This document shows positions 1-10,679 of a DNA stretch of 64,000 nucleotides, piece after piece. Positions within the stretch are counted from its first letter, which is position 1, and each line of letters begins with the position of its first letter. This DNA is from Undaria pinnatifida (Eukaryota; Sar; Phaeophyceae; Laminariales; Alariaceae). The position numbers and the translations under genes are program-made. The DNA is taken from assembly GCA_012845835.1 (NCBI GenBank), contig JABAKD010000011.1, positions 4,696,697 through 4,760,696 of the forward strand. Reading direction: 5' to 3'. The notes below the pieces were generated by a model. It was not told the origin of the DNA. It did no database searches and saw only the letters and a program-made list of their open reading frames with translations.

Positions 1-149
1 ACAGTGGAGGTTCCCCAATAAGGCGGTATCCCAATACAAGGCGGTCAACATCGCTTGGCGCGACCGGGGAATCGCACTCATAACGTGGAACGAATAAGGC
101 GGGCTCCCCCCGATAAGGCGGTCATATTGCTCTCGCACACCACCGCCTT

Positions 150-320
150 CCTGAGACAACCTTATATGTCCCTTCTCATTGTTAACCATTACAGATAATA
201 TAACGATATACTTGTACGGGTGTCTCGTACTACCGAGACAACCTTCTGTGTCCCTTTTTGTTGTCAACCATTACAAATAATAAAACCATATATACTTGTA
301 CGAGTGTCTCGTACTACCGA
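150..320 (+). repeat. Tandem duplication, about 88-bp unit, two copies
   Basis: Two copies of a unit containing GAGACAACCTT, TGTCCCTT, AACCATTACA and TACTTGTACG, ending in GTGTCTCGTACTACCGA. Just before it (1-120) the phrase AATAAGGCGG or close variants recurs several times. Confidence 0.7.
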
Positions 321-547
321 ACGCACGAACAAAAAAATGAAATGGTGTGGTGCCCAAGCATCCAACAGCAGAGGCAGCAGCAGCAGCAGCAGCAATATCG
401 TGTACCTGGTATATATAACAGGCAAGATGAAAACACCCCCTTGGAGAATTCCCAGGCGATGTCCGACGCGTGTTACAAAACAAGTAGCACTTGTTGGCCA
501 TGCTATAGTCTATACTTCGAAGTATATATATTTTTCTTCTGAAAGAA

Positions 548-735
548 AACAGGAACGTTATTCTCTCGTTTCGCAATAGAACTATTTCTCATACCTAGAC
601 CATGGTTTTTCGTCATCGGGTTACACTTTCAGTTCACTCAAAAATCAGGTCAAGGGTGAGCTAAAGAGCACCCCAGGTTAGGAGCCCCAGGACAAAAAAA
701 CAGGTGCACATGCCTCTACCGTACGAGGCATGTAC
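548..735 (-). repeat. Dispersed repeat family E, copy 1
   Basis: Carries the family signature (TACCTAGRCCA, then TCATCGGGTTRCACTTTCAG, then ATGCCTCTACCGTA) in minus orientation relative to the copy at 63.74-63.96 kb. Origin unknown; no ORF. Confidence 0.55.
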
Positions 736-844
736 GTGTGCGAGACAAAACATCGGCGACACACACAAAACAACCCTAGACAAGGTCGCCCCATAGATGC
801 ATCGCTTGGCGCTTGCACTCTCCCCGTTGTCGAAAACATCAGCC

Positions 845-940
845 TAACGCGTTTACAACTGGAAACCTTTTTTGGGGGATACATTAACTTCAAGTTAGTA
901 TAGGGAGGGATTTCGGGGCTCTAAAGGGGTTAAGGTTTCG
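845..940 (-). repeat. Dispersed repeat family G, copy 1
   Basis: On the minus strand it reads CCTTAACCCCTTTAGAGCCC through TTCCAGTTGTAAACGCGTTA. A plus-strand copy lies at 41145-41245 with the same order and spacing. Confidence 0.55.
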
Positions 941-1799
941 CCCCAGGGGGTGTGACATTTGGGAGCAACAGCAGCATCAGCAGTATGCTCACCTGGTTGG
1001 AGACTTTCTCCAGTCCTTTCGCGTACGTCTCCTCCAGCCCCACCCTGGACCTGATCATCACGCATAGCTGGGCCCAGCAAGAAGACAACGAGGAGCAGAG
1101 GCGGGAGGTCAGGGGGCGGGCGGGGGCAGGGAAACGATGGCGGCGGTCGAAATATAAGCCGGGCAGAAGATTACACGCATGCAATACATCAGTGTGATTA
1201 CATATACGTGATATGCTCGTATCTACTCGCGCAGCAGCATCTGCAGCTGCAGTTCGCAGTCGCGGTTCGGATTCATATCATAGGGTTTGTCTGTTCACCC
1301 CCCCACCCCGATGCTTGTTATCACCTCCCACAGCCCATGAATATACATTCTGATGCCGCTCGCAGCTTTCAGCAGTACGTCACAGGGTTGGTGTCGAACA
1401 CCCCAGCACCCAGGGCAACGACACAAAAACAGAATCGGTCAGAAAATGGTGTTCTGCCTCGTAATGATTACGATGGTCGCTACAGCATAGTGTACCTGGT
1501 ATGTAATGTACAATAAAAATGGGTTTTCTGCGTGTTAACGAAGCCGTCGGAAATTTTTTTCCCCGACGTTCCGACGTAAATAAACCCTTTTTGAATTTCA
1601 TCCTGCATTTTGCGGCACATACTGCTTCGATGTGATTTCCAATTCTGCAGTGGTTGAAGGGGTAAAAAAGCCGAACCCCCGTCGGAAATGAGATATCATA
1701 TTTCGTACTGTATTATATAATAGGTGACAATACCGTTCCTTGTGTGTTTACTCGTGCAACACCACTGGTGTTTGATTGATCGAGCCTGGTATTTCGGCT
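941..1799. other. No gene recognised
   Basis: Short frames only. Holds one TACCWGGTA 9-mer (1493-1501) and CAG-like triplets near 1225-1245. Nothing else supported. Confidence 0.4.
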
Positions 1800-2120
1800 C
1801 CCCATTTTTGTTCGTAGACGCCGCGCGACCGCCTCTGCCGGCCTCGAGCCCCTCGAAGGGTTGGGGTTAGGGCTAGGGTTGGATTTAAGGTTGGAGTCGG
1901 ATTGGGTCTGGGACGACGTGCAAGATAGAATGCGACCACTTGGTGCTGAACCTTTTTAATAGGTCGTGTTGTAACGTCACCCGAACACGCGGCCGAGGCG
2001 CACGCACGATCGCCTCTGCCGACCTCGAGCCCCCCAAAGGGTTGGCGCCGTAGGCTAGGGATAGGCCTGGGGTTGGGGTTGGGTTGGGTCTGGGCCGACG
2101 CACAAAATAGAGATTGACCA
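1800..2120 (+). repeat. Degenerate duplication with telomere-like TTAGGG variants
   Basis: Two copies, about 180 bases apart, of a unit that starts CGCCTCTGCCGRCCTCGAGC, passes through G-rich GGGTTAGGG/GGGTTGGG variants, and ends GGATTGGGTCTGGG to AGATAGA. The G-rich parts resemble eroded telomere repeat. Confidence 0.6.
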
Positions 2121-2850
2121 AAACGGCCGCACGAGTATATCTACAAGGTGGTGTTCTACGAAGGGCAACCGTCGGGAGGCGCGGAGCAGCGTACATTTGG
2201 AATCTTTATTTTGTCTACAACAGAGACAGTGCCTGGCTAGGTATTTTTTACCAGCTGCTCTGATCTCTGATGTGCCAGGTACATCATGTATTGCTGTACC
2301 AAGCAAATACAAGGTATGTCGGTGGACGGTCTAACTTTGGCCCATCAACGCATTTCTAGACTCAAGGCCTAAACCACCCCCCATTCCCCGGGTTTCCGGT
2401 TTACTCTAATCTCCAGATATTTTTTTGGTGCAGTCAACTACGCCGCGTTTTTAATACGTCGCATTCCGACCTTTGACTACCGGGCGCCTTAGATACAGCT
2501 CGTGTTTACGCATAGCGTTGCATCCACAGCAGCTCGTGATTCTATCCAGATTGCCCATCCGCAATTTCCGCACTTTTCCAAAGGGGTTCAATTCTACATC
2601 TCCACTTTGGGTGCTGCAGTGGTCGAAAATCGTCTAAACTCAGAAGACACCAAATGAGACAAAAAAAACAGTATACGAGTAGCGGAAACCACGGTAATAA
2701 ATTTGTAAAATAGATATTATGTTGGATCTAGCTCAAAATTCCCCACCCAGAGCAAAACTACCAACACCAACCATTATGGTAGTGCCGCAGAAAAACAAAA
2801 TATACTTCGTATTAAATACTGCATGTACAAGAATTAAAAAAAAAATAACA
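2121..2850. other. No gene recognised
   Basis: AT-richer intergenic DNA with only short frames. No tRNA, transposon end or strong repeat seen. Confidence 0.35.
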
Positions 2851-2980
2851 GGACCCCTCCCAATAAGTGAAAAAAACCACCCACATAGTATACTACAAGT
2901 ACCAACAACGCAGCTTGCAAAGGTGAGTATCGACCCTAAATTCGTCGAAGCCACAGCTGACGTCGTTACAATATTTTTAT
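2850..2980 (-). repeat. Dispersed repeat family D, copy 1
   Basis: The minus-strand match to 40888-41018: both contain GAGGGGTCCTRTT, then on the other side a CAGCTTGCAAAGGTGAGTAT block and TTCGTCGAA/TTCGACGAA. About 130 bases. The CAGCTTGCAAA core is shared with family C. Confidence 0.55.
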
Positions 2981-3268
2981 AAAACAACCCCCAACTGCGC
3001 ATTTCCGCTTCACTGGAGGACAGATACCTCCCCTCACAGGAAACCACAGCCCGCGAGATTGAGCATGAGGCGCGTGAGGGCGTCGGGCGCAACGGGCAGC
3101 AGCCGTGGGCAACCAGAAATGACGAACGAGGGGGTTTCGTGAATTTAAAGTTGCAAGGCTGCATGCATCACGAAAAAAAAACGATAATTTAATTTGCTCC
3201 AAAACCCACGATTTGATACGTTTGCGAGTTGCATATTATTAAGAGTATGTAGTATAGTACGTACTGCC

Positions 3269-3622
3269 ATGGCTGCCGCACGTACACACGAGAAACGGCT
3301 TTCACCAAAAGGGGTTTTCGGGGAACTTTTGAAACACTATGCGTACGTACCCGAGACGTACCGGAAAAGAGAGAAAAGTGCGGACAGGGAAAATTCGTCG
3401 CCGTTCGAGTTAGTCAAGCATAGGGCTAGAAAAAAAGGCAAAAAAACTGAATTCTTCATAAAATTCGTCATGCAGGCTTTTGATTCGAGAAAAATGGATG
3501 TTGCTTGTAAAAATCTTGACTTTATTTCCGGCTCACCTCCCGGGGATAGGAGTAACTTTTGCCAGTTAAAAGATTACGAGCGCGCAGCGCGATTTTTTTT
3601 ACGTACTTTTACGTACGAGTAG
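3269..3622 (+). CDS. Hypothetical small basic protein, orphan candidate
   Basis: ORF of 117 residues from the ATG at 3269 to TAG; the same frame is open back to 3194 with an upstream Met. The composition is that of an ordinary soluble protein: charged, Lys/Arg/Glu-rich, not low complexity (MAAARTHEKRLSPKG, FFIKFVMQAFDSRKMD, LKDYERAARFF). It is unlike the many low-complexity ORFs nearby. No family was recognised, and no splice signal or promoter was found. It could be an exon of a longer gene, a decayed transposon fragment or chance. No neighbour suggests a role. Confidence 0.3.
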   Translation: MAAARTHEKRLSPKGVFGELLKHYAYVPETYRKREKSADRENSSPFELVKHRARKKGKKTEFFIKFVMQAFDSRKMDVACKNLDFISGSPPGDRSNFCQLKDYERAARFFLRTFTYE

Positions 3623-3639
3623 TTTATGTGTTATTGTAA

Positions 3640-5070
3640 CAAAAAACTGCAAAACACTCTATTTTCAAGTATGTGGTCTGGCGTTTCACAAAAAGCGGGG
3701 ATTTTATTTCATGTCCCGGGTTTTTGGCCGTCAAGGTTGTCAACGAAGGGGTGAAAAGACCGTCTCCTGAATGAACTAACTGTTGTTGGCTCCGCACCGC
3801 AACGGTCAACAATATTTGGTTGTCTTTTTTTCACGCACACATGAAATAAAATGAATGGCATCTTTCTCTTATTCCTTGTCGTTTACTTTTGATACATTGT
3901 TGCGCTCTTTCGTACGTATCCAGTAGTATATGTTTGGCCGTTCATTGTGTCTGTCGATCATACCAGGTACGTACAGTACGTACCGTGGTGTCATGCATCA
4001 TACCTGGTACTCTGTACCATGATATGTACTTATACCTGAACCAAATTCTGTTGTCCACAACGATTCAAAACATTTGTGAGGACAACAAGACCATTTTCTT
4101 CTGCCGATATATTTTCTGCGCGGGTCCCTTCTTTATTGTGTTGTTTCGTAACGAGCCGCCGGTCTCGGTGGGGAGGGTGTGGGTCCCGCACTGGAGCCGG
4201 CACCGCGTCCACGACCAGAAAGAAAGGCGACTGAGGGAAGATTCTACTTACGGAAGCAATAATACTACACCAAAACCGCCGGCAAGCAAAGCTCAACCCT
4301 TGCCGAGACACACCCGCGGCGACATGGGGCGCTAGGCACAAGACGGCGTGGATGTATCGCAACAACACGACCGATCATCGATGATGGTGGGATCCACGCG
4401 CCAGCATGTCTCCGGGGCACGCACAATCTGCGACCACAGCTGTTGTTTAGGCTCGGGGAGGGCTTGCTTGCTGCTGGCGGTGCGGTCGGCCGGAAAAAAA
4501 TATATAAACTGGGCGGGGTCGACGGCTCTATCCTCGGTCCATCCTCGCCGTGACAGAACGCAAGTTCCGACATACCTGGTACGCAATTAGCTTTAGTACA
4601 GCGCGGATGTGCCGCCACAGGTGCATGGTGTTGCGTGCTGCTGAGCTGCAGGGACGCTTTTCCCTGCTCCCTGTGAGCGAGCTGTGAGAGCTCTCGCCGC
4701 AGCAGCGAGCGGTGGGCGGCGAGACTGTTGACCACTCACGGCCAAAGGGCAAGCCGTAATGCCAGTCATAACTCGAATGGTCCTTTGACATGCAAGCCAC
4801 TCATAATTTAAAAGAGAAAAATGCAGGCGTATTCCCTATCCCCTGGCCCAGTGCCCTATTTTCAAGCCGTTTGCACTATTTGGCGAAACGCCTGCTTGCG
4901 CGTACTTGACGAAATATTTCTTAGGGATCCCCCGTGGCTTTAACATACCAGGTACTAGTTTTTGCGAGCTGATCCGGTTTAGAGTCAAACGCATCAGCAG
5001 AATGAGTTTTTGTAGCTCAGTTTTGGGAATTTCGACATTTTGCATGGAGGCAGGCAAGGGGTCAACTCAA
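3640..5070. other. Intergenic stretch with clustered TACCWGGTA motifs
   Basis: No gene recognised. Four exact copies of the 9-mer TACCWGGTA lie at 3961, 4001, 4573 and 4946, the densest cluster in the window. Several medium ORFs overlap on both strands with no family similarity. Confidence 0.4.
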
Positions 5071-5074
5071 AATG

Positions 5075-5186
5075 TCAGGCGCTGACGGAAAAAAAAAACG
5101 AAGAAAAAATGTAAGATCATTATATAAAAAAATATAGGGCACAAAATCCGTGAAAAAAAGCTTCTTTCTTCCTGGTCAGCGCCTGA
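5075..5186. mobile_element. Short hairpin element with 12-bp perfect inverted ends
   Basis: TCAGGCGCTGAC at 5075-5086 is the exact reverse complement of GTCAGCGCCTGA at 5175-5186. The interior is AT-rich and 88 bp long. Form and size fit a miniature inverted-repeat element; target duplications are not clear. Confidence 0.5.
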
Positions 5187-5189
5187 AGT

Positions 5190-6825
5190 CTTAGCACAAA
5201 GCGCTCCGAATCACGTTTCAAATGAAAACAAGTCGACAAATTGAGCCGCGAAAACCAATTTCCGACTTTTGACGAGCGGGGTTTGAGGGAAAACACCGGA
5301 TAAGTTGACCAAGCTCAGAGGGCACGTACGCACTCGCTGTGCAATCAAAAGACATGATGTGGCTGCGATTTTCTCAAAATATGCCTGATTTTGAGTAATC
5401 TCGCTGCATTTCTTCAAAAAAAAAAAAAAAAATTGTCACGTCGCAGATTACTTGATTCATGTATAAAACTTACTTGATTCATGTTTAGGATTCAAGAGAG
5501 GGGCCGGAACGCACCGAATCGGGGTAATATTAAGTGTCCAGCTGTGCGTTGATTGGTTGATCATCAGGATATGCGCATTATGGCCCAATTCACCACCGTT
5601 CAAGAGATAAAACTTGTGTGAACGTCAGCCGAACCAGCTCGTAGTGTTGGGAGTTCCTTGGCGGCTGTCCATCAGGGGGCAGGAGTACTGAGAAGTATTA
5701 ATAGCAGCTGATTAATAGTGGTGTGTGCACCAGGGGAGCACACAAAAAGGAGAAAACGGAACATTCTCCTACTGATGGAAAAGTCAAAACGAAGTGCAAC
5801 AAAACGGAGCGTTGCGATATCTGCGCGAATCGAGAACTTGAGTTTCAGTTTTTCTTACAATTTTTATAAAAAATGAAAATACACTCCAGCTAATTTTTGT
5901 TTACGTGGTTTTAGTAACCCCCCTTGTCTGGGCTAACAAAAATAGTTGTGCGTAATATTTTCTTTTCGTGCTCCCCTCGGCTGTACCCACTTTAAGACCA
6001 CCCTGTCACAACCCAATTTAGGTGGTCTTATCAATACTACCGGGTATGGTCTTATCTTCTATTAATAGTGTAAAAGGATAAATACTAACTCCAAGTGTTT
6101 TTTTCGTGACAAGCCGATTTGCCTTGGTCTTGTCTCCTGGATAGTCTTAAAACCGGATGGTATTCATATACTAGTTTTAGTGTGGGAAGTTCTATGACGA
6201 CTGCTGTCCATCGCGGGGCAAGAGTGTCGTCAACCGACATATTGTTACCGAGTATTACTGCTGCTGTGCTACTTGTAATGCTGTGCTATTAGCCAATTGC
6301 TGTACCTGGTATGATATGGTATATTCGTCGGTATGCCGCGAGGCGCGGGGGTAGGTATGACGGCATGACGCTATGTATGTTTGACGTTTTCGGGCAGAGG
6401 ACAGATGTGTAGTTGACCCGACCCGTTCAAGCAAGCGAAAGAAAAAAATAAGCATCCCCAAAAAGCCATGATCATGGCTGTGTGTGATGCTACGATATTC
6501 CTACGGTATGACATAGCTGTGCGCGAAAAGCTTAAAAGGTTGCCGATGGTTCCCTGCCAGCGGCAGAGGCGACGGTGTGCACCGACACGTGCATTTCCTT
6601 GCTTTGTTTGCACCATGACATCATATGCGGTATGCACTCGGATGACGTCGTTTGGAGTACAAACAGCAAAGAGGTCTGTGCGACCGTAGTCCGAGTGGGG
6701 TCGGCTCGATGCATTGCTGTGGGTGCTCTACACGAACGGTTCTCTGAACTCTCACAAGGATATATTCCATCCCACTCTATACTCAACAGCAACGAGCGTA
6801 CAGCGTGCTACCACCATCCTATGGT
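5190..6825. other. No gene recognised
   Basis: AT-rich with a poly-A run near 5416-5432. One TACCWGGTA at 6303. Only short unsupported frames. Confidence 0.35.
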
Positions 6826-7230
6826 CTAGCACCACACGCTTACATCATCAATAGCCCTCACGCCGAACTGGCTTCGCTTCTTGATCTGCTCGTAGGCGCT
6901 CAGGAGGTCCGTCGCGTAGCACATGAAATAGGTCTGCCTGGGCGTGATGAACCCTTCCTCTCCCCCTCCTTCCGTAACTTCCGACTCGGCTTCAGTGGCG
7001 TTTGAAAACGCGCTGTCAGACTCGGCATAGCTCGATATCCTCTCAAGGGACCCCGGTAATTGGGGCAGTGATACACCGCCGCTAGACTCCATGGTGAGTC
7101 GTTGCGCAGACCCGCAGCACGCTGCTGCTTGCTGCTGTGATGGCTGCTGCTGTGTGCGTCCCGAAATCAGGAATTTCGCGGGTTTAGTGCGGAAGAGAAC
7201 CCCGTTATCGTAATGCACAGCGTAGAACAT
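6826..7230 (-). CDS. Hypothetical ORF, 134 residues, doubtful
   Basis: Open frame with a Gln/Ala-rich segment, then an acidic Ser/Glu stretch (SDSAFSNATEAESEVTEGG) and an ordinary-looking C-terminal part (RQTYFMCYATDLLSAYEQIK). It has mixed protein-like composition but no recognised family, and no splice sites were found that link it to other exons. It may be one exon of an unrecognised gene or chance. Confidence 0.18.
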   Translation of the reverse strand: MFYAVHYDNGVLFRTKPAKFLISGRTQQQPSQQQAAACCGSAQRLTMESSGGVSLPQLPGSLERISSYAESDSAFSNATEAESEVTEGGGEEGFITPRQTYFMCYATDLLSAYEQIKKRSQFGVRAIDDVSVWC

Positions 7231-7309
7231 GGAAACCTCACCATACTCTTGGTGGATCTTTCGATCTTTCGCGTGTGGTTGCCGTCTGATCCGTTTCTAG
7301 CCCGTTTTA

Positions 7310-7386
7310 GTCCAGGGTAGAGGGTCAGGGTTAGGGTTGGGGTCAGGGTTAGGGTTGGTTTTAGGGTTAGGGTAATGTTAGGGGTT
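7310..7386 (+). repeat. Interstitial telomere-like repeat
   Basis: About ten imperfect units of TTAGGG-type sequence (GGGTTAGGGTTGGGGTCAGG and variants). Similar blocks occur at 1860-1905, 21168-21285, 45538-45570 and 49950-50075. Confidence 0.7.
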
Positions 7387-7691
7387 GCGCTGTGCCATCG
7401 GAAGTGCTTCTCAGCCCGAACAATCAACTAACCGACCCCGCTGTGGAAGATCTCGTTGTCGATTATTGGTTAGAGCTCGAAGGTTGCCGGGTCACGTCTC
7501 CTCTTGGGCGAGAGCTCATGAGACTGCGAGCACGATCAAACCAGCTTCTTGCCTCAATAGCACCCTCTGCGAGTGACCCCCCCCCCCCGGCCTGGCTGCC
7601 AGCTTGCACTGCAATCCGATGCCCTCGAAAATGTGGAGAATGATTTGGTTTTTAGGGTTTTACTGAGTAATAATACAAGAAGGCGAGAGGT

Positions 7692-8575
7692 TTGGCCAAG
7701 GCCCAACGACGGAGCCAATTGGGACCAGGGGCTACCGCCTTCTTAAGAGCGAGGCCTGTCGACTCCGCCAGGATCATCCCAGCGTCAGGGTTCGTGACTA
7801 CGGGAAGGGGATTCCTGAGGATTGAGGAGGTCCTTTCAGCGAGGTGCCCTTCCTGCGGTGCATTGGAGGCTAAATACGCGGCATGCACGATTATGTCATT
7901 AATCGGGCACGCAGGTGAACCAGCACGGGCCCCTGGTGCAAGAAGAGCTCTCCTGTTCACCTTTAAGGGTATGTCCATTCCTCACCAAGTGGAAAGCGGA
8001 GGCCCCTTCCATGCAAACAGGGTTTTCAGCGTTGGCATTGTTATCGACGCGGGAGGACTCACTCCGAGATGCTACGGCATCGGAGTATAGCGAAAAAGCG
8101 GTATTATTCGATGTCACGTAAGCGGACCCACAAACGGGGTTCGCATGCGGACAGGCAGCGCTGACCGAGACGGATCAGCTTCCGCTTCGAATGAGGCGCG
8201 AAAGTGTAAATCACTATGCTCGTCCGGGACAGGTTTCCTTTGACGAGCGCAGCTACAAACTCGCCGCCCTCGTGGTGTAAAGCTTTGGGCGCCTCGGGAA
8301 GGAAGACAGCGACCTGATTGATCAGGAAGCGGCCGGCATCATCGGAGGGACGAACGGATCGTCTCTGTCGCGGAGAGGCGTCTGCAAGGAACTCCTCTTC
8401 CAGATCGTCTCTGTGGCCACCCAGGTCGCGATTCCACGCCGAGTGCATAAATATAGAAGTAGCCCTGAGGGACCGCCAGGCCGCGAGGGGAACGCCGGAA
8501 GAAGCCGGAGGACTGCGGCCAATGACCCGGGGATGGTTTCTAGAATGCTGATGAGGACTAGGATAGATTACGTCG
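7692..8575 (+). pseudogene. Decayed retroelement ORF, C-terminal endonuclease-like part
   Basis: Reading across three frames, ordered protein blocks appear: CPSCGALEAKYAACTIMS then H (zinc-knuckle-like), IPHQVESGGPFHANR, IVIDAGGL, SLRDATASEYSEKAVLFDVT, ADPQTG, NHYARPGQVSFDERSYKLA, SFGRLGKEDSDLID and IIGGTDGSSLSRRGVCKE. A TAA stop directly follows DVT and a second stop follows LAALVV. At least two frameshifts break the frame, so it is dead. The order zinc knuckle, then D-I-V...L-x-D-V-T resembles the restriction-like endonuclease region at the end of some non-LTR retrotransposons. I recall this block as common in brown algal genomes; both points are from memory, not a search. Confidence 0.5.
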
Positions 8576-8752
8576 ATTGGTAGTAGTACTGTAGCTAACA
8601 TGGAAATATGTGGGGATAGGAAACTGGGAGATGGTTTGCAGAGAATCACTGATTCATGGCAGGAGTTCCATTTTTACCGGAACGACGACATCTACGCTAT
8701 TATACTGTCGGAGGGAGCAAAAATGATACCAGGTAATAACAATTGAGTAAAC

Positions 8753-9400
8753 CGGTATCCCCGGTGGTCCAATGGTAAACCGCGTAGTAACGCGGTTGAG
8801 ATCGAAGTTGAAGGTTCGCATCTCACAGGGACTTTTTCTTACAAATCGATAGGCCGAAAACGCAAGAGCTTGAGTTGGCGAAGTTCGATGCAAATCGACG
8901 AGCATAAAAAGTAGCGGAAAATTGGGAATGTTGAACCCAATGCGCGATAAAAATAAAGGCATGTACCCGGGGGGTGGGGGGGGGAGGGGGGGGTACTCTC
9001 CAGTTAGGTCATGGCCGTAGTCGTATGACCATAGACCCTCGCATCCCTACTATGCCGGAACGGAGCACTTCGGGTTTTCACCAACCAGGCAGACATTGCT
9101 CGCACCAAGCACGAAGCGCCGTGAAGTGTTCGGCGAGTCGCTTGAAGGGTGAACTGCATCCTTCCAAGAACCGCTCGTAAGACGGACTTCAGTACCTTGT
9201 GCCTACTTCCTTGCTTATGGATGACAGCGCCAGTGGCTTACTTTGCTTCCTGGTGTGGCCACTCCATGTACCGAGCGGGGGAGGAAGACTCCTGTGACCA
9301 TGGCTTCTCCAGAAAGTCGCTGAGGGTAAAACCTCTTACGGGTTGAGCTGGAGAGTAAAAGTGATGGCCAAAAAGAAACATAAACGTCCGCCATAGAGCC
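8753..9400 (+). mobile_element. tRNA-derived SINE, copy S1, split by a second element
   Basis: The head (8760-8835) is tRNA-like: GGTCCAATGGTAAACC resembles a D arm and AGGTTCGCATCTC a degenerate B box. The body follows (CGACGAGCATAAAAAG, ATGCGCGATAAAAA). It is interrupted at 8967 and resumes after 9272 with TCCTGTGACCATGGCTTCTC, TTACGGGTTGAGCTGGAGAG and an A-rich tail. Related copies: 17380-17720 (minus), 40474-40645, 42545-42710 and 56212-56275. Confidence 0.65.
8968..9264 (+). mobile_element. Inserted element B inside SINE S1
   Basis: About 297 bases starting with a G-run, flanked by the 8-bp direct repeat CATGTACC (8960-8967 and 9265-9272), a probable target-site duplication. A second copy, about 85% alike by eye, is at 41337-41613. 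Shared blocks: CATGGCCGTAGTCGTATRAC, CTCGCATCCCTACTATGCC, TTTTCACCAACCAGGCA, GAACTGCATCCTTCCAAGA and GGTGTGGCCACTCC. No ORF. Confidence 0.65.
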
Positions 9401-9854
9401 AAGGGCGCGGTTGGATATTGACACGAAGTGATGGACTCGGAGTTCGGGGGATAACATTATCCTCTCGCATCGAAACACGCAGCAAGTCCTTCGCGGGGCC
9501 TGGAATCGGAGTAGGGTGTTAGAGTACAACAACATCGCGGAGACGAGCGTGGGAGCCCTTCACATAGCCGGGCTTGGGGTAAACCCCTCTGGGATCCATA
9601 TAGTCTATAATAATATTGACAAAAAACGACAAGAAATAAGTGTGTGGTCTTATGTATATCATTTACCTACCGTCGTTTATGGTAAAAACGTGCCGTACAT
9701 AGGGCTGTATTATTCACTGCGCATGTAGTGCAAACTCCTTGCGTTGGAGTGAGAATACTTCAGGCACGACACCCTACCCAATCGTCCTCAGTCGCTTCGT
9801 ATGAACGAAGCTGTAATCGTAATATTTTTCGAACAATAATTGGTAATGCTCAAT

Positions 9855-10300
9855 GCGACACCGGTGTCGCCATTCCTTATAAACGACACCGCGCGATGTT
9901 CGTGCATGAGCAAATGTTTTTCAGCATTGCGTTGGGATGGTGTATAGGTATCGCCGAAGCTATCGCGAAGCTCAAAAACAGACCCGTACTCGAGAATAGA
10001 TGAACTCGTATCACGCACGTCGGCAGGATACTCAGGCCAGTGTCGTATACACTAGGGTGAAGAGTTACAACACCGGTGACGCGACACCGGTGTCGTACGC
10101 AAGGCTTACATTCGACTTAACGATAGCTTCAGGGATATCCTTGCACCACGCTTGCACCCTCTTCGTAATCCCGTGCCAACCCCGGGCGTGTGCCGCGAAA
10201 CGTGGCCTGGTGTCGTACACCAAGCCTTGCGTACGACACCGATGTGGTGTATAAGGTACACCGGTGCCGCATCGCTCATATACGACACCGGCTTGAATAT
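9855..10300. repeat. Cluster of palindromic ACACCGGTGT motifs
   Basis: GCGACACCGGTGTCG occurs near 9856 and 10081, with variants at 10207-10300. GGTGTCGTACGCAAGGCTT (about 10092) is matched in inverted orientation by AAGCCTTGCGTACGACACC (about 10222), giving a hairpin-capable pair about 110 bases apart. Confidence 0.6.
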
Positions 10301-10585
10301 CCTGCCGGTGTGTATGTTGAGTTAATATCTTCTCGAGTGCTGGTCCGTTCCCCCCATGAAGTCCGAGAATAAATATTACATGGAGAGCACGGCGACTGAC
10401 ACGACGACTTTCCAAAACGTCTACTATCGTATGATCCTCTCATCTTCCAGCATGCAATCTCAGAACGATAAAACCACCTGGTATTTGCCGTGCGCACCAG
10501 TAAGTGTGCGCGGCACCAACTACGAGCCCCTACGCAGCAGCAATTCATCCTGCTAGTAGTGGCAACTGACTTTTGCTGGGAAAAC

Positions 10586-10675
10586 AACGTGTGCGATTCG
10601 CGGTGACGTACTAACGAATGCGATTCGCGCGGTCACATAACAACGTGTGCGATTGGCGGTCACATTCGAGCATAG
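10586..10675 (+). repeat. Short tandem repeat, three units of about 33 bp
   Basis: Units built on AACGTGTGCGATTCGCGG followed by TGACGTA or TCACATA. Imperfect. Confidence 0.55.
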
Positions 10676-10679
10676 GGTA

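Noticed and set aside
7316..7386. True telomere or chromosome end
   Set aside because: Units are few and imperfect with gene-like and repeat DNA on both sides; several similar interstitial tracts occur in the window.
8760..8835. A second tRNA gene
   Set aside because: Arms do not form a proper anticodon stem and loop, the B box is degenerate, and the body that follows is shared with other copies, so it is a SINE head.
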